Assembly: GCF_019242955.1 (NCBI RefSeq)
Contig: NZ_CP066129.1
Location: 3,782,001 to 3,846,000 of the forward strand
DNA: 64,000 nucleotides
Source: Morganella morganii
GTDB lineage: Bacteria; Pseudomonadota; Gammaproteobacteria; Enterobacterales; Enterobacteriaceae
Direction of reading: 5' to 3'
Shown here in pieces: positions 8,219 to 15,508 of the stretch (positions are counted from its first letter, which is position 1; each line of letters starts with the position of its first letter). The notes under the pieces were generated by a model. That model was not told the origin of the DNA and made no database searches. It saw nothing but the letters and a program-made list of their open reading frames with translations. The position numbers and the translations under genes were made by a program.

Positions 8219-8247
8219 GCACCGGCCACCCAAAAAATGGCCGGTGC
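8219..8247. repeat. hairpin, GCACCGGCCA arms
   Basis: GCACCGGCCA (8219-8228) pairs perfectly with TGGCCGGTGC (8238-8247) around a CCCAAAAAA loop. A very similar hairpin with the same CCGGCCA core lies at 9649-9676, so the pair brackets the AT-rich cargo gene. It could be a terminator for the convergent units or a cargo boundary. Confidence 0.6.
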
Positions 8248-8356
8248 GGTGGTGATACGGACATCTTTACGTACAATATTAACCAATCATCAGTATTTAA
8301 TTAGCTACAAAGTAAACACAATGATCTTTTTATTTACTTAAAACCCCAAAAATATA

Positions 8357-9535
8357 TCACTTAATAATTTTATTAATTTCATTAATATATCCTTTAAATA
8401 CTATTTCAAGTTTTTGGATATATTCTAAATGCCATTTTGTAAGCTCAGCCCAATAATCTTTATTATACCCATTTGTATCCATACAAAATTCAATTCTTGA
8501 AGATTTTTTTTCATCCAATCTGAGCCAATTTAATTCATTCCCAAACTTCTTTTCTATTTCAGCTTTTCGTTCATAAAAAAAGTCAAAAATCTTCTTATTT
8601 TCAACAGAATCCTTTCTTGCAAATTCAATATCAACTCGTAATGCCTTTTGCAGAAAAATCAGATGATATGAACATTGAGGTATACCTGTGGCAGCGCTCA
8701 GCCAATGATCTGTTTTAGGACTAATATTATTATAGAGAGTATTATTTTTCTTTGAAAAATATTCAAGTAACTGAGCCCAATATTGATAACGGATATCGGT
8801 ACTATCTGTTCTTTTTACCTTAGCTATAAATTCTTCATCATCTTTACGAATCAATCTAACCATATATTCTGATGCTTCTGGCACTGGAATTATTTGTTGA
8901 ATATCAACCAATAGCTGTTCACCTAATCGATAAGGTGATACCTTTACGCACTTTACATTTATTTTACGATCAAGTAACCAAAGAGCTGTATTAGTTACTT
9001 CTTTACTAAATTTACCAGCAACTAAAATAATACGCTGAGTATTACGTGGATTTAGTGTTATCACTGAGCCATCAACATCCTGGTTTTCTTCTAAAAACCG
9101 CTGAATAAGAATTTTTGCAGTATTCCTAACTTTATTTTCTTCATATGCATCATCATCCAGATCCATAAAATATGGTTTGTTTTTTAATAAGTATTTTGAA
9201 AATACATCCTCAATATCATCAGATGTAAAAGGTGCAACATAAGATGCATATTTTATTGCCTGCCAAACAGCATCGCGACCACTATTATCTCTTTTGTTTT
9301 CAATTAATACTAATTGACCAAGAGTATCAAGTGCTAATAAATCAAGGCGCTCTCCTGTACCATCAAATCCATCAAATTCTTTTTGGATAATTAATAGACT
9401 CTCACCAAGAGATTCCGGATGGCTAACCAACCACTCCTGCAAATCATAACGTTCAGTTAATTTATGCTCACTGAGTTTTGTACCATTCAATGGTTTTAAT
9501 TTTTTATTTATTGTATCTACAGTATATAAACTCAT
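8357..9535 (-). CDS. PD-(D/E)XK nuclease-like protein with DUF4268 region
   Basis: 392 residues. The N-terminal part carries a PD-(D/E)XK-type core: RLDLLALD (Asp65), LVLIENK (Glu79, Lys81), and a Q-x-x-x-Y motif (Gln92, Tyr96) typical of RecB-like nucleases. The C-terminal ~150 residues resemble DUF4268, a domain often found on nuclease-like proteins of mobile DNA. The gene is strikingly AT-rich compared with its neighbours and stands alone between the replication module and the integrase, flanked by two related hairpins. Cargo beside int in P4-like satellites is often anti-phage defence, so a defence role is a reasonable inference. No activity is established from sequence alone. Confidence 0.7.
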   Translation of the reverse strand: MSLYTVDTINKKLKPLNGTKLSEHKLTERYDLQEWLVSHPESLGESLLIIQKEFDGFDGTGERLDLLALDTLGQLVLIENKRDNSGRDAVWQAIKYASYVAPFTSDDIEDVFSKYLLKNKPYFMDLDDDAYEENKVRNTAKILIQRFLEENQDVDGSVITLNPRNTQRIILVAGKFSKEVTNTALWLLDRKINVKCVKVSPYRLGEQLLVDIQQIIPVPEASEYMVRLIRKDDEEFIAKVKRTDSTDIRYQYWAQLLEYFSKKNNTLYNNISPKTDHWLSAATGIPQCSYHLIFLQKALRVDIEFARKDSVENKKIFDFFYERKAEIEKKFGNELNWLRLDEKKSSRIEFCMDTNGYNKDYWAELTKWHLEYIQKLEIVFKGYINEINKIIK

Positions 9536-9645
9536 ATTTTTTATATTTAATTTAGTAAATTTAAAATTATTTAAATAAAACTATAATATAAAAACTAACA
9601 TAAATAAACTAAATATAATTTTAAATAATTATTAACTACAGTAGT

Positions 9646-10947
9646 TTACCGTACCGGCCAAAAATGGCCGGTACGGTGGTGAAGAAAGTTACCTTCCTCA
9701 AACTCATACGGCACAACAAATTCCCGGCTGACCGCATCGAGGTAATCCGCCCACCACTGCATCATCAATTTGCGTTCCACAATGTGTTCGGCCTTGTGAA
9801 TATAGGCGGCACGGACGGTGTTGCGCTCCTGATGGCTCATCTGCCGCTCTACCGCGTCCCGTGACCATTTTCCTGACTCAATCAGGGCGCTGCACGCCAT
9901 TGTGCGAAAACCGTGGCCGCACAGCTCGGTGGCGGTGTTATAGCCCAATGTCCGCAGGGCGTTGTTTACGGTATTTTCACTCATCGGTTTTATCAGGCTG
10001 TGATCGCCGGGAAAGAGCAGCCCGTCATCCCCGCTGATGGCGCGGATTTCGTCCAGTATCAATAATGTCTGACGCGACAGCGGCACAATGTGTTCTGACT
10101 GCATTTTCGCGCCGCGATAAGAGAATTTCACACCGGGAATTGGTGTGCGCTGCGCCGGAATCGTCCACATGGCGCGTTCTGTGTCGAATTCAGACCAGCG
10201 GGCAAGGCGGATTTCACTGGAGCGCGAGAACGTCAGCAGCGTGAACTGTATCGCCAGTTTGGTTAACTCACGGCCGTTGTAATAATCCAGCTTTGTCAGC
10301 AGCTCCGGCAGCCGTTCCAGCCGCAGCGCCGGGCGGTGGGTCACACGCGGCGGCATTAGCGCACCGGCCATGTCCTTTGCCGGATTACGGTCAATCAGGC
10401 CGCACTGAACCGCATACCCCATAATGTCGGTGATCCGCTGCTTCAGCCGCGAGGCCAGCTCAAGGCGGTCATTCGCTTCCACAACTCGCAGTGGTGCCAG
10501 CAGATCTTTGGTTTTCAGCGTCCCCACATGCTGATCACCGATTGCCGGGAGAACATGTTTTTCCAGATCGCGCCAGACCCGCCGGGCGTGTGTTTCTGAC
10601 CAGCGCCGCCGTCTGAGCATCTGCTGTGACCATTCCCGCGCCATTTTCTCAAAGGTATTCAGCGCGTCCTCTTCGGCTTCCTTTTCCGCAATACGTTTCT
10701 GCTTCGGGTGAACACCGTCCAGTATCATCAGACGGGCCTCATCGCGTTTCTCACGGGCGCGTGACAGCGACACCAGCGGATACCCGCCGAAGGCAATCCG
10801 GCTCTGTTTGCCGTCAAATACGAAATTAAAATACCAGCGCTTTGTACCGGCCGGATTCACCTGAAGATACAGGCCATATTCGTCGGTCAGTTTGTACATC
10901 TTTTTACCGGGTTTTGCGTTCCTTGCTGCTATGTCGCTTAATGCCAT
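9646..10947 (-). CDS. int: P4/CP4-57-type tyrosine integrase
   Basis: 433 residues. The N-terminal arm-binding domain of P4-type integrases (DUF4102) is present: MALSDIAARNAKPGKK, then DEYGLYLQV, then RIAFGGYPLVSLSRAR. A core-binding domain follows at about 105-190. The catalytic domain has Arg in FSRSSEIRLARW, the GHGFRTMA box (H-x-x-R), and QMSHQERN followed by AAYIHKAE with the nucleophilic Tyr. The start lies about 590 bp from the 3' end of the tRNA-Leu gene, the usual arrangement for integrases using a tRNA attachment site. It is expected to integrate and excise the island. The 3' end overlaps a strong hairpin. Confidence 0.93.
   Translation of the reverse strand: MALSDIAARNAKPGKKMYKLTDEYGLYLQVNPAGTKRWYFNFVFDGKQSRIAFGGYPLVSLSRAREKRDEARLMILDGVHPKQKRIAEKEAEEDALNTFEKMAREWSQQMLRRRRWSETHARRVWRDLEKHVLPAIGDQHVGTLKTKDLLAPLRVVEANDRLELASRLKQRITDIMGYAVQCGLIDRNPAKDMAGALMPPRVTHRPALRLERLPELLTKLDYYNGRELTKLAIQFTLLTFSRSSEIRLARWSEFDTERAMWTIPAQRTPIPGVKFSYRGAKMQSEHIVPLSRQTLLILDEIRAISGDDGLLFPGDHSLIKPMSENTVNNALRTLGYNTATELCGHGFRTMACSALIESGKWSRDAVERQMSHQERNTVRAAYIHKAEHIVERKLMMQWWADYLDAVSREFVVPYEFEEGNFLHHRTGHFWPVR
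9649..9676 (-). terminator. 12-bp hairpin at the end of int
   Basis: CCGTACCGGCCA (9649-9660) pairs perfectly with TGGCCGGTACGG (9665-9676) around an AAAA loop, overlapping the last int codons. It shares the CCGGCCA core with the hairpin at 8219-8247. There is no long T run after it on the minus strand, so terminator function is tentative. Confidence 0.4.
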
Positions 10948-11493
10948 AAGTGCGGATCACTCCTTTGTCGAATTGGTGTATCGCATCGTGGCTTTTACGT
11001 ATTTCAGAGACAACAAAGAAGTCTATTTGCAAAATCAAACATTTATTGTGCGGGTGACAGAGAGGCGCAGAACAGCGCGGACAACCGAAAACAATGCAGG
11101 ATAAATAAACCGGCGTAATAGCGGGTTAATACAGCATATGAGGTGAAATTTAATGCATTGTTTTTATTTGAAAAAATAAAAATGCCGTTTTTTTACTGAG
11201 ATATATCGATGCCGTTATTTATTTAATGAACGTATTTTCATTATTTATTGATAGTGAATCTATTAATGTGCGCCCTTTTCAGCCCTGAAATGGCCCCCTT
11301 TTTCCGGGTCAAAATGTAAATCGAAGCGAATTGACCACAAAATTGACTTTTTTTGCCCCGGTAGCGCCCGGACGGCGACGGCGTAACATGAACGCGTTAC
11401 ACGAACCGGTAATAAAAAATTAAAATGTTATTTTACAGTAATTTACAAAAGAAAAATGCAGAGAAAAACAGCCGGATAGTGAATTTCAGGCAC
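10948..11493. other. integrase-tRNA intergenic region
   Basis: About 545 bp with no supported gene. It must contain the int promoter and probably the arm-type integrase sites. The middle (11140-11270) is AT-rich with poly-T and poly-A stretches and a repeated ATGCCGTT motif near 11181 and 11210. No direct repeat of the tRNA 3' end was seen elsewhere in the window, so the distal attachment site is not located. Confidence 0.5.
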
Positions 11494-11517
11494 AAAAAAA
11501 GCCACCTGGCGGTAGCT
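11494..11517 (-). terminator. terminator of tRNA-Leu(CAA)
   Basis: On the minus strand AGCTACC pairs with GGTGGCT (one G-T pair) around a GCCA loop, followed by seven T. It lies just downstream of the tRNA gene, on the island side of its 3' end. Confidence 0.75.
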
Positions 11518-11533
11518 TGATTTCACTTAAGAA

Positions 11534-11615
11534 TGCCGAAGGCCGGAATCGAACCGGCACGCCCGTGGGCGGTTGATTTTGAATCAACTGCGTCTACCAA
11601 TTCCGCCACTCCGGC
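11534..11615 (-). tRNA. leuX: tRNA-Leu (anticodon CAA), island attachment gene
   Basis: Reads GCCGGAGTGGCGGAATTGG at the 5' end, with anticodon stem-loop GTTGA-TTCAAAA-TCAAC giving anticodon CAA. A long variable arm and the acceptor strand CTTCGGC follow. It closely matches E. coli leuX, a known integration hotspot. The 3' CCA is not encoded: the genomic bases after the discriminator A read TTC. The other two tRNA genes in the window do encode CCA. The missing CCA probably reflects replacement of the 3' end by the integrated element. Function would then depend on tRNA nucleotidyltransferase. Confidence 0.95.
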
Positions 11616-11818
11616 ACAGAAGTGTGTTCTGGAAAACGTGGTTATTATACTTGCGGCACTCTGTGGTGCAACAACTATCACAGAGGCGCTTTGCTGAGTG
11701 GTTAAAAAGACGGCGTTTCAGCAGGATACGGGATTTGTGCGGTGGCGGGCGAATCCTGTTTTATTTCCGCACTGAATAATAATATTTTTTTATTTGCCGC
11801 GATTGTGTCCCCGATGAA

Positions 11819-11846
11819 TAGACATCAATGCAATTGCTTATATAAT
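11819..11846 (+). promoter_or_regulatory. sigma70-like promoter of small membrane ORF
   Basis: TAGACA at 11819-11824 and TATAAT at 11841-11846, with a 16-bp spacer. The expected start is near 11853, about 25 bases ahead of the small reading frame at 11879. Confidence 0.5.
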
Positions 11847-11878
11847 CCTCTCCGGTTCCCGATAAATGTGAGGTGGGT

Positions 11879-11959
11879 ATGGGCTTTGCCGGCTGGATTG
11901 CGACAGGTATTTTTATTGGTATTGTTATTGGTATCCTGTTACGCATCTTCAAAAAATAA
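11879..11959 (+). CDS. 26-residue single-span membrane miniprotein
   Basis: The frame from 11879 encodes MGFAGWIATGIFIGIVIGIL followed by LRIFKK. It has one hydrophobic helix with Gly spaced every four residues (GIFIGIVIG), ending in a basic tail that would stay in the cytoplasm. A purine-rich GAGGTGGG site precedes the ATG, and a TATAAT box lies 33 bases further upstream. It is outside the island and just upstream of ampH on the same strand. No family was recognised. It is too short for most gene finders, and small membrane proteins of this type usually modulate larger membrane complexes. Its role is unknown. Confidence 0.55.
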   Translation: MGFAGWIATGIFIGIVIGILLRIFKK

Positions 11960-12011
11960 CTGACTTACAGTGTTGTATCCCTGTGTCTGCATGGAAGGCT
12001 GTTGAATTATC

Positions 12012-13235
12012 ATGAGTAAATTACACCGTCATATTGTGCGCCTGATGCCGTTATCGCTGCTGGCTATCGCACTGTCCGCCTGTTCTTCGCAGCCGGAGAA
12101 ACAAAATACAGCACCTGCCGAACGCCCGCCGCTTGACTGGTCTATTGTTGAAAATAACCCGGAAGCGCTGAAACTGGCGCCGCAGCTGGTCGATGAAACC
12201 GGAGAGAAGATTTTCTCCGAAACCGATGCCCGCGGTATGTTTATGGTGGTGATTGATAATAATGAAGTTTTTCACCGCAGCTACGGGGAGACCCGCCCCG
12301 GTAATGGTGTTAAGCCACGGACAGATTCACTGATCCGTATTGCATCGATCAGTAAACTGATGACCAGCGAAGTGATGGTCAAAATGGCGGATGATGGTCT
12401 GGTCAATCTTAACGATCCGCTGCAAAAGTACAGTTACAAACAGTCTTCTGTGCCATCTTATAACGGCAAGCCGATCCGCCTGTTCCACCTGGCGAGTCAC
12501 ACCAGTATTCTGCCGCGCGAGCAGCCCGGCGGGAAATGGGGACGTCCGGTGTTTACCTGGCCGAGCCGCGATCAGCGCTGGACCTGGCTGAAAACCACCA
12601 AACTGACTGCTCAGCCGGGAACTGAAGCCGCGTATTCCAATCTGGCCTATGATTTACTGGCAGATGCCCTGGAAAAAGCGGGAAACCGTCCCTACAGCGA
12701 GCTGTTCCGCCACTATGTGACACAACCCGCGGGTATGAAAGATACCACCTATAATCCGTCTGCCGCGCAGTGTAAGCGGCTGATGGTCGGATTTAAGCCA
12801 AGTGATTGTTACAGCACGCTGGCGGCTATCGGCAGCGGCGGTGTGTATTCCACCCCGGCGGATATGCAGAAGTGGATGCAGCGCTTCCTCTCTTCCGGTA
12901 ATACGCAGCGCAAAGCGACGGCCGGCAAAGAGCAGACTGTCTATTTTAAACGTGATAATCTTAATGTGATCAAAGGGATGGATGTTGCCGGTGAGGCAGA
13001 CGGCCTCGGTTTAGGCTGGGTGTATCTGGCTCCGGACGGGGAAATACCGGCGATTTATCAGAAAACCGGCGGCGGCGGCGGGTTTAATACCTATATGGCG
13101 ATGATACCGGAGAAAAATATCGGTGTGTTCGTGGTCATGACCCGCAAAGACGGCAGTAAATTCAGCCCGTTACCGAATGGCGTGAATGACCTGGTACGTG
13201 CTCTGGCCGATCTGCATACCCGCAATTACCTGTGA
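12012..13235 (+). CDS. ampH: AmpH D-alanyl-D-alanine carboxypeptidase/endopeptidase
   Basis: 407 residues of the class C beta-lactamase fold, collinear with E. coli AmpH (385 residues). AmpH trims peptidoglycan peptides and is linked to murein recycling. The active-site Ser-x-x-Lys is SISK (Ser112-Lys115), the YSN box is at residues 208-210, and the KTGGGGG motif is near residue 352. Unlike E. coli AmpH, the N-terminus carries a lipobox (LSAC, Cys24), so this form is predicted to be a lipoprotein. A hairpin terminator follows at 13242-13274. The gene stands alone between leuX and the RNA-repair operon. Confidence 0.92.
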   Translation: MSKLHRHIVRLMPLSLLAIALSACSSQPEKQNTAPAERPPLDWSIVENNPEALKLAPQLVDETGEKIFSETDARGMFMVVIDNNEVFHRSYGETRPGNGVKPRTDSLIRIASISKLMTSEVMVKMADDGLVNLNDPLQKYSYKQSSVPSYNGKPIRLFHLASHTSILPREQPGGKWGRPVFTWPSRDQRWTWLKTTKLTAQPGTEAAYSNLAYDLLADALEKAGNRPYSELFRHYVTQPAGMKDTTYNPSAAQCKRLMVGFKPSDCYSTLAAIGSGGVYSTPADMQKWMQRFLSSGNTQRKATAGKEQTVYFKRDNLNVIKGMDVAGEADGLGLGWVYLAPDGEIPAIYQKTGGGGGFNTYMAMIPEKNIGVFVVMTRKDGSKFSPLPNGVNDLVRALADLHTRNYL

Positions 13236-13241
13236 TACTTA

Positions 13242-13274
13242 AGAACATGCCCGTATCAGGCGCGGGCATGTTCT
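13242..13274. terminator. bidirectional hairpin between ampH and rlaP
   Basis: AGAACATGCCCG (13242-13253) pairs perfectly with CGGGCATGTTCT (13263-13274). The two genes converge here, and the rlaP stop codon (13256-13258) lies in the loop. Confidence 0.7.
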
Positions 13275-14083
13275 GTATATGAAGTGTCTGTATATGCAGT
13301 GACTGTTTTCATCAGAAACCGATCCAGTAACCGGCTGTCGTGATAATACGGCGCCTCCGGTAACGACCTCTCTGCCTCATTCAGCACATCCTGTATCAGA
13401 CGGTCAACCGCCGGACGGCAGGTGCCGTAGTGGCTTTCACCGGACGATTTTTTCAGTACCAGTAGTTCCTCAATTTCAGCCAGCACATCCGCATCCGTTA
13501 TCGTGCCTGCCACCAGCGAGTCAAATGCCATCGGCGGCAGACCTTTCCCGGCCGCTATCCAGCGCAGCGCCATCACCGGCCTCAGCACATAGAAGTATTT
13601 TTTCAGCCTGACCTGCTCTGTCAGCAAATGCTCCTGCGTGTTGCGTTTTGCCATCGACAGGTAGTGATAGCGTGCCTTGCGGACAGAATAAAACTGCTCT
13701 GCAAGCGCTTTTATTTCCCCGGTGAATGCCTCATCCTGATAATACACCACCGGCGAACTCAGCCATTCAATCAGCGCCGGGTTGGAGTTTCTCAGCAATC
13801 TCAGCGCTTTCGATAACTCCCAACCCGCCACATCCAGCTCATCGTCAATCGGTTTTTCAATCACATCCCGCTTTTTGTCGAGAGCGAGATACCAATCCGG
13901 CTGATGCACATAGATAAAACGCACATCATAATCACTGTCAGGAGAGGAAAAACCCCATCCGCGACTGCCGGATTCACAGGCATAGAGCACTTTTACGCGG
14001 TGTGTTTTTTCGATCTGCGTCAGTGTCTCTTTTATCCGTTCCCGCATGGCAGCGGAGACGGCTCCATCATATTTTTCTGTCAT
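13256..14083 (-). CDS. rlaP: RlaP-type nucleotidyltransferase (RNA repair associated)
   Basis: 275 residues of the DNA polymerase beta nucleotidyltransferase family (COG3541 type). The minimal NTase motif is seen early: GSRGWGFSSPDSDYDVRF (about residues 39-56), with the G-S and D-x-D catalytic pattern, and a further acidic residue in DELDVAGWE. RlaP proteins are known from their frequent pairing with RtcB and are proposed to act in RNA repair, but the substrate is not settled. Here the gene starts 3 bp after rtcB, so the two form one operon under the RtcR/sigma54 promoter. rtcA is absent. Confidence 0.85.
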   Translation of the reverse strand: MTEKYDGAVSAAMRERIKETLTQIEKTHRVKVLYACESGSRGWGFSSPDSDYDVRFIYVHQPDWYLALDKKRDVIEKPIDDELDVAGWELSKALRLLRNSNPALIEWLSSPVVYYQDEAFTGEIKALAEQFYSVRKARYHYLSMAKRNTQEHLLTEQVRLKKYFYVLRPVMALRWIAAGKGLPPMAFDSLVAGTITDADVLAEIEELLVLKKSSGESHYGTCRPAVDRLIQDVLNEAERSLPEAPYYHDSRLLDRFLMKTVTAYTDTSYTEHARA

Positions 14084-14086
14084 TTT

Positions 14087-15313
14087 CTACCCCTTCACAC
14101 ACACCACCTGACGCAGTGTATGCACAATTTCCACCAGCGATGACTGTGCGGTCATCACCGCATCGATATCTTTGTACGCCATCGGGATCTCGTCGATCAC
14201 ATCGCTGTCCTTACGGCATTCCACATGAGCGGTGGCGCGCTGCTGGTCTGCCACCGAGAAGCGTTTTTTCGCTTCGGTACGGCTCATCACGCGGCCTGCA
14301 CCGTGGCTGCATGAGCAGAAGCTTTCTTCGTTTCCGCGTCCGCGCACAATGTAGCTTTTCGCACCCATGGAGCCCGGGATGATCCCCATCTGCCCTTTTT
14401 GTGCTGATACCGCGCCTTTTCGTGTTACCAGTACTTCCTCACCAAAATGCTGTTCTTTCTGCACATAGTTATGGTGGCAGTTCACGGCTTCCTGCTGTGT
14501 GGTGAACGGTTTGGTGATCTCGCGGGACAGCGCTTCCAGCACGCGGTGCATCATCACTTCACGGTTATGACGGGCAAAATCCTGCGCCCAGCCGACCGCT
14601 TCCATATAATCATTAAAATGCACACTTCCTTCTTCGAAATACGCCAGGTCGCGATCCGGCAGGTTGGCAATATGTGTCTGCATATCTTTTTGTGCCAGCG
14701 AGATAAACAGGTTACCGATAGCATTACCGACACCACGTGACCCGCTGTGCAGCATCACCCAGACGAAATCCGCTTCATCCAGACACAGTTCGATAAAGTG
14801 GTTCCCGGTTCCCAGCGTACCCAGATGTTTATAGTTGTTGGTATTACGCAGTTTCGGGTATTTATCGCAGATACGACGGAACTGCTCATCAAGCTGCATC
14901 CAGTGGTTATCAACGATATCCGGGACATTTTTCCAGGTTCCCTTATCCCGTCCGTGACGTTCGGTGGTGCGTCCGTGCGGCACAGCTGCCTCGATAGCAA
15001 AGCGGATATTTTGCAGGCTGTCCGGCAGGTCGGATGCGGTCAGCGATGTTTTCACCGCGATCATTCCGCAGCCGATATCCACCCCGACAGCGGCCGGGAT
15101 GATCGCACCTTTGGTCGGGATCACACTGCCGATAGTCGATCCTTTTCCGACATGCACGTCCGGCATAACCGCCAGGTGTTTAAAAATAAACGGCATTTTT
15201 GCCGTATTCTGCAATTGCAGCACCGCTTTCGGATCGACCGGCACACCGTTTGTCCACAATTTTACCGGCGCACTGTTTTCCTGAACCAGTTCATTAAAAT
15301 CACGATTTATCAT
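14087..15313 (-). CDS. rtcB: RtcB RNA-splicing ligase
   Basis: 408 residues, the same length as E. coli RtcB. RtcB joins RNA 2',3'-cyclic phosphate or 3'-phosphate ends to 5'-OH ends using GTP and Mn2+. Metal-site and catalytic motifs are intact: VDIGCGM (the Cys ligand), GTGNHFIE, HSGSRGVGN, NCHHNYV and SCSHGAGR, with the His that is guanylylated in E. coli (His337). An AAGGA ribosome binding site precedes the start. A sigma54 promoter lies 35-50 bp upstream, and the activator RtcR is encoded divergently. Expression is therefore expected only under RNA-damage or translation stress. Confidence 0.97.
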   Translation of the reverse strand: MINRDFNELVQENSAPVKLWTNGVPVDPKAVLQLQNTAKMPFIFKHLAVMPDVHVGKGSTIGSVIPTKGAIIPAAVGVDIGCGMIAVKTSLTASDLPDSLQNIRFAIEAAVPHGRTTERHGRDKGTWKNVPDIVDNHWMQLDEQFRRICDKYPKLRNTNNYKHLGTLGTGNHFIELCLDEADFVWVMLHSGSRGVGNAIGNLFISLAQKDMQTHIANLPDRDLAYFEEGSVHFNDYMEAVGWAQDFARHNREVMMHRVLEALSREITKPFTTQQEAVNCHHNYVQKEQHFGEEVLVTRKGAVSAQKGQMGIIPGSMGAKSYIVRGRGNEESFCSCSHGAGRVMSRTEAKKRFSVADQQRATAHVECRKDSDVIDEIPMAYKDIDAVMTAQSSLVEIVHTLRQVVCVKG

Positions 15314-15346
15314 TTTTATATTCCTTTCGTTTGGTACCGGTAGTAT

Positions 15347-15362
15347 TGCGATAAGTGTGCCA
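15347..15362 (-). promoter_or_regulatory. sigma54 promoter of rtcB-rlaP
   Basis: On the minus strand the sequence is TGGCAC-ACTTA-TCGCA, matching the -24/-12 consensus TGGCAC-N5-TTGCA except one base. It is correctly placed ahead of rtcB and next to the divergent gene for the sigma54 activator RtcR. Confidence 0.88.
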
Positions 15363-15508
15363 GTTTTATTTAATCAGAAAACATTTATTTATCCTTATGA
15401 TATTTAACTAATAATTAATTACACCGATTTTTGAGATAACATCCTGACCTGAAATCCCGTATGCTTTCTTTATCTTTTAATATCGTCTTTTATCCGGAAA
15501 GATAACCC

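Noticed and set aside
8087-8341. 84-residue open frame after the primase operon
   Set aside because: Its N-terminal part is made by the GTGGGGGA array and its middle by the hairpin at 8219-8247; no domain is seen. It is more likely a by-product of the repeats.
11573-11963. Two short plus-strand frames near tRNA-Leu
   Set aside because: One is antisense to the tRNA and the other overlaps the better supported 26-residue frame at 11879 in another register.
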